This document shows, piece by piece, positions 1-6,651 of a stretch of DNA of 13,050 nucleotides. The notes beneath the pieces are model-generated. The model ran no database searches and had not been told where the DNA came from. It worked only from the letters and a program-made list of their open reading frames with translations. A program made the position numbers and the translations under genes. Location: contig DHVE01000034.1 of assembly GCA_002412495.1 (NCBI GenBank), forward strand, positions 1-13,050, written 5' to 3'. The stretch's first letter is position 1. Every line of letters starts with the position of its first letter. The stretch comes from Betaproteobacteria bacterium UBA5216. GTDB taxonomy: Bacteria; Pseudomonadota; Gammaproteobacteria; Burkholderiales; SG8-41.

Positions 1-361
1 GCCCTGCGCTGCCGAATACCAGCGCCCCCGGCTGATGCGGCGCCACTTCGACCAATCGCGCCGCCGCCTCGCGCGCCGTCACGGCGGGCACCGCGATTTC
101 GCGGCTGCGCGCGGTGCAAGCCACCGCCAGCACCACGCCAGACAGCGCGGTGTCCAGATCGGCGCATACCGTGGCGCGCTCCAGCACATCCACCGCGTTG
201 GTCGCCATCCAGTCAGCCTGCTTGTCGGGAAACAAATGCGGATTCACCAGATACAGCTGCGACAAGCCCATGGTTTTCATGGCGCGCGCCGCCGATCCGA
301 TATTGCCCGGATGCCGCGTGTCACACAGCACGATGCGGATGTTTTGGAGCGGCGAAGTCAT
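1..361 (-). CDS. trmJ: tRNA (cytidine/uridine-32-2'-O)-methyltransferase TrmJ, N-terminal 120 residues, truncated by window edge
   Basis: This is a SpoU/TrmH-superfamily (SPOUT) RNA methyltransferase, which uses S-adenosylmethionine to methylate the 2'-OH of nucleotide 32 in tRNA in the cytoplasm. Translation from the ATG at 361-359 begins with an 'LQNIRIVLCDTRHPGNIGSA' segment (residues 5-24), followed by 'ARAMKTMGLSQLYLVNP' and later 'TARSR' (83-87). These line up closely with the start of E. coli TrmJ as I recall it, including the SPOUT motif 1 N-x-G-x-x-x-R (N20, G22, R26). An in-frame TGA lies a few codons upstream, so this ATG is the first possible start. No clear Shine-Dalgarno is visible. 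The gene continues left of the window. The last visible residues, 'LVFGSAG', sit where the family normally has FG-(R/N/T)-E, which is a deviation from the motif 2 consensus. It diverges from suhB across a 130-nt gap, an arrangement familiar in betaproteobacteria. Confidence 0.88.
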   Translation of the reverse strand, partial: MTSPLQNIRIVLCDTRHPGNIGSAARAMKTMGLSQLYLVNPHLFPDKQADWMATNAVDVLERATVCADLDTALSGVVLAVACTARSREIAVPAVTAREAAARLVEVAPHQPGALVFGSAG

Positions 362-491
362 AACTGAGTCATATCACGTACAATGGCGGACTGCGATTTT
401 CAATCTTGTTTAGTGTGAGGCGTTCATCGGTGGAAATAACCCCATGTCACTCACTCCAGACGCCTGACACCCAACTCCCAACGGCCCTCAA

Positions 492-1301
492 ATGCACCCC
501 ATGCTCAACACCGCGGTCAAGGCCGCACGCAGCGCAGGCAGCCTGATCAATCGCGCCGCGCGCAACCTGGATATCGTCGCCGTGCGCGAAAAAGCCGCCA
601 ATGATTTTGTAACCGAGGTGGATAAAGAAGCCGAACAGATCATTATCCGCACGCTGCTCGAAGCGTACCCGAAGCATTCGATTCTAGCAGAGGAGTCCGG
701 CGAAACGCAGTCGGGCGGCAAGTCGGAGTATCAATGGATCATCGATCCGCTCGACGGCACCACCAATTTCCTGCACGGCTTTCCGCAATACGCGATCTCG
801 ATTGCGTTATCGCACAAGGGCGTGGTCACGCAGGCCGTGGTGTACGACCCGTGCAATAACGATTTATTCACCGCCACGCGCGGTGCGGGCGCCTACCTGA
901 ACGACACGCGTCTGCGCGTGAGCAAACGCGCGCAACTGAAAAGTGCGCTGGTCGGCACCGGCTTTCCGTTCAAGGAGCACAAACATCTCGATGCGTACCT
1001 CGCCATGCTGCGCGACATCATGCAACACAGCGCGGGCGTGCGCCGCGCGGGTTCGGCGGCGCTTGATCTGGCCTATGTGGCGGCGGGCCGGCTCGATACG
1101 TTCTGGGAAATCGGTCTTGCGCCATGGGATATCGCGGCGGGGTCGCTGCTCATCACCGAAGCAGGCGGCGTGGTCGGCGACCTGCAAGGCAACGACAAAT
1201 ACCTGTCGTCGGGCAACATCATCGGCGGCAATCTCGCGCTGTTCAGCCAGATGGTCAAGCAACTGTCGCCGCATCTGACGCCAGCGTTGAAGACAAGCTA
1301 A
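492..1301 (+). CDS. suhB: Inositol-1-monophosphatase SuhB
   Basis: This is a Mg2+-dependent phosphatase that hydrolyses inositol monophosphates. In E. coli the same protein also joins the rRNA transcription antitermination complex. The 269 residues match the usual length of about 265. Family metal-site motifs are intact: 'AEESGE' with E67/E68, 'WIIDPLDGTTNF' with D85 and D88 (82-93), and 'PWDIAAG' with D213 (211-217). The first residues, MHPMLN, are the same as those of E. coli SuhB as I recall it, which supports the start even though the upstream bases show only a poor Shine-Dalgarno. 'TGFPFK' and 'GSAALDLAYVAAGR' are also typical of the SuhB branch, as opposed to CysQ. It diverges from trmJ and converges on the TPR lipoprotein gene, with a hairpin between the two 3' ends. 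Nothing looks broken. Confidence 0.95.
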   Translation: MHPMLNTAVKAARSAGSLINRAARNLDIVAVREKAANDFVTEVDKEAEQIIIRTLLEAYPKHSILAEESGETQSGGKSEYQWIIDPLDGTTNFLHGFPQYAISIALSHKGVVTQAVVYDPCNNDLFTATRGAGAYLNDTRLRVSKRAQLKSALVGTGFPFKEHKHLDAYLAMLRDIMQHSAGVRRAGSAALDLAYVAAGRLDTFWEIGLAPWDIAAGSLLITEAGGVVGDLQGNDKYLSSGNIIGGNLALFSQMVKQLSPHLTPALKTS

Positions 1302-1311
1302 GGACAACCCC

Positions 1312-1330
1312 AAGCCGCCTACCGCGGCTT
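1312..1330. terminator. Perfect 7-bp hairpin between the convergent 3' ends of suhB and the TPR gene
   Basis: AAGCCGC at 1312-1318 and GCGGCTT at 1324-1330 form a perfect 7-bp stem with a 5-nt loop (CTACC). The loop contains the TAG stop (read on the minus strand) of the TPR gene, and the structure starts 11 nt after the suhB stop. The position between convergent genes suits a two-way terminator. There is no clear T-run on either side, so intrinsic termination is uncertain. Confidence 0.4.
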
Positions 1331-2023
1331 CGCCCCTTCGATCTCGCGGCGTATGGCTGTCGCGAGATCCGGATGCGATTTATCCATGGCGCGTGCTATG
1401 TTTTCCGCCTCGGCCATGCGCCCCAGCTGGATATGGCTGCGCGCCAATCCGGCCCAGGCCTGCGTTAAACCGCCATTCATATCCAGCGCCTGCTGGTAAG
1501 CGCGCGCCGCGGGCTCATGCAGACGCAACTCGCTGTTGGCGTCGCCGAGTATCACCAGCGTTGCCGGTGAATCACGCAAAATCTGCAAGGCGTTTTCGAT
1601 AATGCTGATCGCGCGCCGCGGCTCGCCGATCGCGAGATGTTCCTGCGCCAGCAGATTCCAGCCGTCGGGCGCGTCCGGCTCCAGCCGCACCATTTCACGA
1701 AAACACTGAATCGCCCGCGCGTGTTGCTTCTGTTGTGAATAGGCGTAACCAGCGACCATCCACCATGGAGCGCTGGAACGGTCCTTATCGAGATTCTCTT
1801 CAGCGAATTTCGCGAGTTCCACCCACTCGCCCTTGTGCTCCAGCTCCGCCACGCGCTGCCGGTTGACGGTGGCAGCTTTCTCGAAATGGCCGAGCAGCGT
1901 GGCCAGCGTGCCGTCGGGAATGGCCGCCAACAGCAGTTGTGCGGGCGTTGAGCACGACGTCAGCACCGGCAGTGCCGGCAGGCATGCCAGCAATGACAAC
2001 ACGGCGCGGCGGCGTGCGCTCAC
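1319..2023 (-). CDS. TPR-repeat lipoprotein, function unknown
   Basis: A 234-residue protein with a lipoprotein signal: a basic start (SARRR), a hydrophobic stretch, and a lipobox L21-T22-S23-C24. Ser follows the Cys, so no Asp inner-membrane retention signal is present and outer-membrane anchoring facing the periplasm is expected. Residues from about 85 to 220 form four tetratricopeptide-like repeats ('AWAGLARSHIQLGRMAEAE' is the clearest), which normally act as protein-docking scaffolds. The start is GTG at 2023-2021, overlapping the stop of the upstream CMD-like gene in a 4-nt GTGA, so translation is probably coupled. I do not recognise a named family. The pairing with a CMD-fold gene is unusual, and the sequence does not tell its role. 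It could be an assembly or envelope scaffold unrelated to the catabolic genes upstream. Confidence 0.8.
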   Translation of the reverse strand: MSARRRAVLSLLACLPALPVLTSCSTPAQLLLAAIPDGTLATLLGHFEKAATVNRQRVAELEHKGEWVELAKFAEENLDKDRSSAPWWMVAGYAYSQQKQHARAIQCFREMVRLEPDAPDGWNLLAQEHLAIGEPRRAISIIENALQILRDSPATLVILGDANSELRLHEPAARAYQQALDMNGGLTQAWAGLARSHIQLGRMAEAENIARAMDKSHPDLATAIRREIEGAKPR

Positions 2024-2409
2024 TCGGTCTTCATCTCTTCAATGGCTTCGAGCATGCAGGTAACGCCATACGTCAGCACTTTGGCGCCGCACGGATTCAC
2101 GCACACCATCAACGCCTCGGCAATTTCTTCCGGCTGCCAGCCTAATTTCAGCGCGCGCTTGATGTGCTGCTTCAAATGCGGCTGGTTGGGCGGATTCGAC
2201 ATCTCGACCGCGAGCGCGATGACATGGAACAACTCATGCATTTTTTCATCGAACCGGCGCGGCCGGACGCGAATCACTTCATCCAGTTCCACCAGCACCT
2301 TGACGTAATCGGGAAATTTATCCGCGATCCAGCTGTGCGCCGGATAGACCTTGCCGCGCCGGCGCGCCATTTCCGCCGCGAGTAATTCGCTGTCCGTGGG
2401 TTGCGTCAT
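2020..2409 (-). CDS. Carboxymuconolactone decarboxylase (CMD)-fold protein lacking the redox cysteine pair
   Basis: A 129-residue all-helical protein of the CMD/AhpD superfamily. The recognisable core is residues 52-101: 'FDEKMHELFHVIALAVEM', then 'HLKQHIKRALKLG' and 'PEEIAEALMV'. This is the pattern of gamma-carboxymuconolactone decarboxylases and AhpD-like proteins. AhpD-type peroxidase partners carry C-x-x-C ahead of the conserved His. Here that stretch reads N-P-P-N-Q-P-H-L-K-Q-H (72-82) with no cysteine, so a thiol-disulfide role looks unlikely and a decarboxylase/hydrolase-like or structural role is more plausible. The only cysteines near the C-terminus are C103, C107 and C118. The start ATG (2409-2407) has a good Shine-Dalgarno, AAAGGA, at 2419-2414. 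It lies 44 nt after the MmgE/PrpD gene and overlaps the TPR gene by 4 nt, so the three are likely one operon. The substrate is unknown. Confidence 0.75.
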   Translation of the reverse strand: MTQPTDSELLAAEMARRRGKVYPAHSWIADKFPDYVKVLVELDEVIRVRPRRFDEKMHELFHVIALAVEMSNPPNQPHLKQHIKRALKLGWQPEEIAEALMVCVNPCGAKVLTYGVTCMLEAIEEMKTE

Positions 2410-2453
2410 GATGTCCTTTCGTTGGTTTTCAGACGTAGTGCGTTTCCAGTCAT

Positions 2454-3848
2454 TCAGGCAAATTTTCGCGCGGCCCCGTCCCGCGCGTGCAAGGCCCGCG
2501 TCAAATCCGCCACGCTGGCAGACTGATCGAGAGCATCCAGCACTTTCGATGCCGCCGCCACGGCATCCGCCGGCAACACGCGCCCCGCGCAGTTTGCAAA
2601 TTTTTCGCGCAGGCGCTCGTACGGAATCGGGATCGCCGAAGTTCTGCCGAGCGGACGATCAACTTTTGCGAACAGCGTGCGTCCATCGGCGAGCGTGAGT
2701 TTCACTTCGGCATCGAACGGATCGGCGGGATCGAACATTTTTCCAGTGTAAATTTCAGAGCGCACACGGGCGAGCACGCTTTGCACCGCGGCATCGCGAA
2801 ATGCCTCGTGCTCGAAATCCTCGAGCACCACCTTGCCGGCCAGCAGCGCCCGCGCCACGCAATACTGCACGCTGAACTTGGCATCGAGATCACTCGCGGG
2901 ATTCGGCCGATTGGTGTACGACAAGCCAAAGGCCGGTGTCCAGGTTTCAATTTTCGCGATTACTGGAGCGTCGAACACGCCATGCTCGCGTGTCAGCGTC
3001 AGCGCCGCTTCGATGGCCGCGTGCGTGCTGTAGCAGCACGGATACTGCTTGTAGCTCGCGCCAGGACTGACCACATCGTACGGTTGTCCCCAGCTTTCAT
3101 TGATGCGCGATGCGTCGAAGTGCCCCGGCCCGTTGAACAAATTGAAAAACCCCTGCTTGTGCTCGAACGCATCCGGATTGGCGGTGAAGCCCTTGCGCGC
3201 CAGCAACACCGCCATCAAACCACCGCGCGCGCATTCGCCCACGTGCAGGGGTTTGGTCATGGTGCCGAAGTTCGCCTTGATGCCCGCCGCGAGCGAGGTC
3301 GCGATCGTCAGCGCGGTTTCCGTCTGCGCGGCATCCAGCCCCAGCAGACGCGCACACGCCGCCGCCACCGCGAACACGCCCAGCGTGGAGGTCGGGTGCC
3401 AGCCTTGTTCGGAGTGATACAGATCGACATTCACGCCGCGCCCGATACGGCAGCCGGCTTCGAATCCAACCGCGTGCGCAAGCAGCAGATCACGCCCGGA
3501 ACGGTTAAACGCATCCCCCGCCGCAATCAGCGCGGGCACCATCACCGCTGAAATGTGTCCCGCGAAGTGCGCGGCCGTGTTGTCGAAATCCAGCGCATGT
3601 GCCGCCGTGCCGTTAATATGCGCGGCATCCAGACACGGCACACGCCGATTCGTGCCGAACACGAGACTCGGCCCATTCGCCGGCGAGAGAACATCACACA
3701 ACACATTCGGCGCCGGTTCGCGCGCGCCCGCCAGCGCCACGCCAACGGTATCCATCACCGCCACCTTGCACCAGTAAATCGCATCCGGCGGCAGGTCTTC
3801 GTAGCGTGTCGCGGCGATTCTCTCCGCCAGAGTTCTTGCTATACCCAT
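2454..3848 (-). CDS. MmgE/PrpD family protein (methylcitrate dehydratase / aconitate decarboxylase superfamily), paralogue 1
   Basis: A 464-residue cytoplasmic protein of the MmgE/PrpD superfamily. Members include 2-methylcitrate dehydratase, cis-aconitate decarboxylase and iminodisuccinate epimerase, so the exact reaction cannot be read from the family. Visible marks: 'MDTVGVALAG' (32-41), 'DFDNT' (87-91) where many members have D-Y-D-D-T-H, 'GWHPTS' with H151, 'MTKPLHVGECARGG' with K199 and H202, and 'YKQYPCCYSTHAAI' with K267 and H276. The Lys/His pairs match those placed in the active site of aconitate decarboxylases. I chose the ATG at 3848-3846 because GAG (3857-3855 region) stands before it and the protein then begins in the family style (GIARTLAERIAATRYEDLPP). 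An upstream ATG at 3875-3873 would add nine residues. It leads the minus-strand run with the CMD-like and TPR genes. It differs clearly from the second MmgE/PrpD protein in this window. Confidence 0.9.
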   Translation of the reverse strand: MGIARTLAERIAATRYEDLPPDAIYWCKVAVMDTVGVALAGAREPAPNVLCDVLSPANGPSLVFGTNRRVPCLDAAHINGTAAHALDFDNTAAHFAGHISAVMVPALIAAGDAFNRSGRDLLLAHAVGFEAGCRIGRGVNVDLYHSEQGWHPTSTLGVFAVAAACARLLGLDAAQTETALTIATSLAAGIKANFGTMTKPLHVGECARGGLMAVLLARKGFTANPDAFEHKQGFFNLFNGPGHFDASRINESWGQPYDVVSPGASYKQYPCCYSTHAAIEAALTLTREHGVFDAPVIAKIETWTPAFGLSYTNRPNPASDLDAKFSVQYCVARALLAGKVVLEDFEHEAFRDAAVQSVLARVRSEIYTGKMFDPADPFDAEVKLTLADGRTLFAKVDRPLGRTSAIPIPYERLREKFANCAGRVLPADAVAAASKVLDALDQSASVADLTRALHARDGAARKFA

Positions 3849-3893
3849 GCTTGCTTTCTCTTGTAAAAATACCATCTAAAAAACAACATCCCA

Positions 3894-3986
3894 CCGCAAA
3901 GACACAAAGACACAACGGAAACGCAAAGAAATTCTACGATGAATTGCGCAGGGTCATCTTTGCGGCGGTTCTTTGCGCCGTTGCGG
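3894..3986. repeat. Imperfect inverted repeat rich in CAAAGA/CGCAAAGA words, intergenic
   Basis: The gap between the MmgE/PrpD gene and the TTT binding-protein gene holds an element with ends in inverted orientation. CCGCAAAGACACAAAGA (3894-3910) and the reverse complement of 3970-3986 (CCGCAACGGCGCAAAGA) match at 14 of 17 positions. Inside it, CGCAAAGA (3922-3929) and TCTTTGCG (3957-3964) are a perfect 8-bp pair around a 27-nt loop. The left arm also has a direct repeat of CAAAGACA. Similar 'caaagacacaaag' intergenic palindromes are widespread in bacterial genomes, so a small dispersed repeat is likely. It contains no gene. It could also act as a terminator or mRNA-stabilising fold for the upstream gene. 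Confidence 0.55.
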
Positions 3987-4006
3987 CTGCCTATATTGTT
4001 AAATCC

Positions 4007-4981
4007 CTATTCCTGCTGAATACCCGCCGCTTTGACCACCTTGATCCACTTCGCCACTTCGGACTTGATGTAGGCATCGTGCTGTTCGGGCGTGCCGCCC
4101 GCGGGATCGGCCCCGTTGTCGACCATCGCCTTGCGCACGCCGGCATCCTGCACCGCTTTGCTTAAGGCGCCGTTGATGCTGTCTACCACGGCCCTGGGCA
4201 TGCCGCCGGGCCCCACCAGACCAAACCCGCTGTTCACCACGAAGCCCGCCAACCCCGCCTCCTGCACGGTGGGCGTGTCTTTGAGCATCGCCGAGCGCCG
4301 TGTGCCGGTTTGCGCCAGCAGCCGCAGCCGCCCGGCATGCACGTGCTGCAACGCGCCGGAAACCGTCGGAAACGAGAACGCGATTTGGCCGGCGATCAAA
4401 TCCACCATCGATGGGCCGCTGCTTTTATAGGGCACGTGCACGGTGTTCACTTTCGCCAGCAGATTAAACAACACGCCCGCCAGGTGCGACACCGAGCCCT
4501 GTCCCGCGCTGCCGTAGTTGAGCGCACCGGGCCGCGCGCGCGAGAGCGCGATCAGTTGCTTGACGTCGCCTGCGGGCAGCGACGGATGCACCACCAGTCC
4601 CGCCGGTACATCCGCCACCAGGCCCAGTGCGGTGAAATCCGCCGCCGGGTTGAACGGCAGGGTTTTGGTGAGCGCCGGATTCATCACGAAACCGGCGGCT
4701 ACCAGCATGATGGTATGGCCGTCCGCCGGGCTTTTGACGGTGATGCCCGCGCCCAGCGCGCCGCCCGCGCCGGGACGGTAATCGACCACCAAGGACTGTC
4801 CGAGCGCCGCGCCCATCCGTGACTGAACGATGCGAAAAAAAATGTCCGCGTTGCTGCCGGGCGAGCCGCCGATCACCACGCGGATGGGCTTGGCGGGATA
4901 CGGCCGCGGCTGCGCGGCGGCAAGCGCAGGCGCCAACATGGCCAGCGCCGCGACGGCCGCACGGTAGGATTGAATTTTCAT
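4007..4981 (-). CDS. Tripartite tricarboxylate transporter (Bug family) periplasmic substrate-binding protein 1
   Basis: A 324-residue secreted binding protein of the TctC/Bug family, which captures small carboxylates or other anions and delivers them to a TctA/TctB permease. The N-terminus has a signal peptide: MKIQSYR, then an Ala/Leu-rich stretch ending ALAAA before Q24. The mature part opens with 'PYPAKPIRVVIGGSPGSNAD', a typical Bug start with the ligand-loop glycines. Later hallmarks are 'VVDYRPGAGGALGA', 'LNYGSAGQGSVSHLAG', 'HVPYKSSGPSMVDLIAGQI' and 'TPTVQEAGLAGF'. I chose the ATG at 4981-4979. The reading frame stays open to a GTG at 5017, but that would put 12 non-signal-like residues in front. 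It is divergent from the TcuA-like gene across 87 nt. No permease subunits are visible, as is common for the many orphan Bug genes of Burkholderiales. The ligand is unknown. Confidence 0.93.
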   Translation of the reverse strand: MKIQSYRAAVAALAMLAPALAAAQPRPYPAKPIRVVIGGSPGSNADIFFRIVQSRMGAALGQSLVVDYRPGAGGALGAGITVKSPADGHTIMLVAAGFVMNPALTKTLPFNPAADFTALGLVADVPAGLVVHPSLPAGDVKQLIALSRARPGALNYGSAGQGSVSHLAGVLFNLLAKVNTVHVPYKSSGPSMVDLIAGQIAFSFPTVSGALQHVHAGRLRLLAQTGTRRSAMLKDTPTVQEAGLAGFVVNSGFGLVGPGGMPRAVVDSINGALSKAVQDAGVRKAMVDNGADPAGGTPEQHDAYIKSEVAKWIKVVKAAGIQQE

Positions 4982-5021
4982 GGCCCAAGTGTAACGCCTT
5001 GCAATCACGCCGTGCACTACT

Positions 5022-5030
5022 TGGTAGAAT
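5022..5030 (+). promoter_or_regulatory. Probable extended -10 promoter of the TcuA-like gene
   Basis: TGGTAGAAT is an extended -10 element (TGn followed by TAGAAT, one mismatch to TATAAT), 39 nt before the GTG start. A TTGCAA at 4999-5004 resembles a -35 box, but its 20-nt spacing is long, so the extended -10 would have to carry recognition. Transcription would begin near 5037 and leave a short pyrimidine-rich leader. This is pattern matching only. Confidence 0.4.
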
Positions 5031-5057
5031 CAGATTTCTCTTTCATTTCATACCTGC

Positions 5058-5062
5058 AAGGA
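5058..5062 (+). promoter_or_regulatory. Shine-Dalgarno fixing the GTG start at 5069
   Basis: AAGGA lies 6 nt before GTG at 5069-5071. The frame is open upstream to an ATG at 4970, but the protein matches its family only from the GTG (KAFDVVVVGKGNAA). The site therefore decides the start. Confidence 0.75.
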
Positions 5063-5068
5063 ATTCCC

Positions 5069-6553
5069 GTGAAAGCATTTGATGTCGTCGTCGTCGGCAA
5101 AGGCAATGCCGCTAACTGCGCCGCACTGGCCGCGCGTGACATGGGCGCCAGCGTCGCCATGCTCGAAGCCGCCACTCCGGATGAATCCGGCGGCAACAGC
5201 CGATTCGCCGGCGGTGTGATGCGCTTCGCGTACAACAACGTTGACGATCTGCGCAAGCTGATCGACATCACCGATGAAGAAGCCAAAACCACCGATTGGG
5301 AAAGCAACACGCAGGAACAGTTTTACGACGATCTGTATCGCGTGACCAACTTTCGCACCGATCCGGAACTGAGCGAAGTGCTGATCACGCAAAGCCTCGA
5401 TGCGATGGTGTGGCTGCGCAGTCAGGGCGTGCGCTTCGTCCCGAACTATCGCGCGCAGTCTGCCGTGGTCAACGGCCAGCGCCGCTTCTTCGGCCGCATG
5501 CCGCTTGAAATTTCCGGTGGCGGACCGGGGCTGGTGCAATCCGCGACTGATACCGCCGTCAAAAAAGGCGTGGAAATCTTTTACGAAACACGCGCGATTT
5601 CGCTGATGTATGACGGCAAGTGCGTCTCCGGCGTACACGCCAAATGCAAAGGAGAACTTATTGATTTTAAAGCGAAATCCATAGTGCTCGCCTGTGGCGG
5701 TTTTGAGGCCAATCCGGAAATGCGCACACGCTACCTCGGCCCCGGCTGGGAACTGGCCAAGGTGCGCGGCTCGCGTTTCAACATGGGCGACGGTTTGAAA
5801 ATGGCGCTCGACATCGGCGCGTGCCCGTTCGGCAACTGGTCGGGCCGCCATGCCGTGTCATGGGAACGCCACGCGCCGGAAGTTGGCAACCTCAATCTGC
5901 CGCACAGCTCGTATCGTCACAGCTATCCGCTGTCGATCATGATCAACGCCGATGGCAAACGCTTTGTCGATGAAGGCATCGAGTTTTACAACTATACCTA
6001 CGCCAAGTACGGCGGCGAGGTGCTCAACCAGCCGCAGCAGTTCGCGTATCAGGTGTTTGACGCCAAGGTGCGCCCGCTGCTGCGCCCGGAATACGGCGAC
6101 AAGATGGTCACGCGCGTGGTCGCCAACACCCTTGAAGAACTCGCCGACAAACTCGAAGGCGTGAACAAAGCCGGCTTCCTGAAAACCGTGCGCGACTACA
6201 ACGCCTCGATCAAAAAGAGCGTGCCGTTCGATCATTCCATCAAGGACGGCCGCTGCACCGAAGGCATCGAACCGCCCAAATCCAACTGGGCCAACACCAT
6301 CGACACGGCGCCGTTCGAGGCCTATCACGTCACCTGCGGCATCACCTTCACCTTCGGCGGGCTGCGCATCAATCCCGAAACCGGGCAGGTAGTGGATGTG
6401 CATCTGCATCCGATACCCGGCCTCTACACCGCCGGTGAAATGGTCGGCGGATTGTTTTATTTCAATTACGCGGCAGGCACGGGGCTGGTGTCGGGCACGG
6501 TGTTTGGGCGGCTGGCGGGGCGGGGGGCGGCGGCAGCGGCGAAAGCAACGTAA
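5069..6553 (+). CDS. tcuA: FAD-dependent dehydrogenase, tricarballylate dehydrogenase (TcuA)-like
   Basis: A 494-residue flavoprotein of the fumarate reductase/succinate dehydrogenase flavoprotein superfamily, closest in pattern to TcuA. In Salmonella, TcuA oxidises tricarballylate to cis-aconitate. FAD-binding features: 'VVVVGKGNAANCAALAAR' (6-23), E33 at the end of the second strand ('MLEAATPDESGGNS'), 'VLACGGFEANP' (206-216) and the C-terminal 'GLYTAGEMVGGLFYFNYAAG' (451-470). The active-site region 'YHVTCGITFTFGGLRI' (419-434) and 'GKRFVDEG' (296-303) fit the TcuA group better than classical fumarate reductases. There is no signal peptide and no haem or Fe-S domain. TcuA needs the electron carrier TcuB, which is absent here. 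The C-terminal tail is Ala-rich (AGRGAAAAAKAT). The gene diverges from a TTT binding-protein gene, which fits import and oxidation of a polycarboxylate. The true substrate is not proven, so the symbol is family-level. Confidence 0.85.
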   Translation: MKAFDVVVVGKGNAANCAALAARDMGASVAMLEAATPDESGGNSRFAGGVMRFAYNNVDDLRKLIDITDEEAKTTDWESNTQEQFYDDLYRVTNFRTDPELSEVLITQSLDAMVWLRSQGVRFVPNYRAQSAVVNGQRRFFGRMPLEISGGGPGLVQSATDTAVKKGVEIFYETRAISLMYDGKCVSGVHAKCKGELIDFKAKSIVLACGGFEANPEMRTRYLGPGWELAKVRGSRFNMGDGLKMALDIGACPFGNWSGRHAVSWERHAPEVGNLNLPHSSYRHSYPLSIMINADGKRFVDEGIEFYNYTYAKYGGEVLNQPQQFAYQVFDAKVRPLLRPEYGDKMVTRVVANTLEELADKLEGVNKAGFLKTVRDYNASIKKSVPFDHSIKDGRCTEGIEPPKSNWANTIDTAPFEAYHVTCGITFTFGGLRINPETGQVVDVHLHPIPGLYTAGEMVGGLFYFNYAAGTGLVSGTVFGRLAGRGAAAAAKAT

Positions 6554-6651
6554 CCTCGCGTCACCATCATCGATTCACACATTCACGTATTCACGCGTTT
6601 ACCCTAGCCCCGATCCAGAACACTTTCTACTCAACCTTACACAACACGCCT

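Noticed and set aside
35..413. Two overlapping plus-strand frames opposite and beyond trmJ
   Set aside because: The minus strand here encodes a clear TrmJ N-terminus, while the plus frames are Arg/His/Ala-rich and match nothing.
362..491. Promoter boxes in the trmJ-suhB gap (TACAAT at 379-384 on plus; TTGAAA on minus)
   Set aside because: The -10-like word has no suitable -35 partner at normal spacing, and the minus-strand TTGAAA has only a poor -10 (TACGTG). Too weak to list as features.
2487..3551. Plus-strand open frame (354 codons) opposite the first MmgE/PrpD gene
   Set aside because: Arg/His-rich antisense shadow. The minus-strand product shows conserved Lys/His active-site motifs.
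3894..3986. CRISPR or satellite array
   Set aside because: The repeated words are short and arranged as inverted arms, not as regularly spaced direct repeats with unique spacers.
4982..5068. N-terminal extension of the TcuA-like protein from the ATG at 4970
   Set aside because: It would run antisense through the start of the binding-protein gene and add 33 residues unlike the family. A good Shine-Dalgarno supports GTG at 5069.
5048..5851. Minus-strand open frame (267 codons) opposite the TcuA-like gene
   Set aside because: It overlaps the FAD-binding domain coding sequence completely and has no motif of its own.
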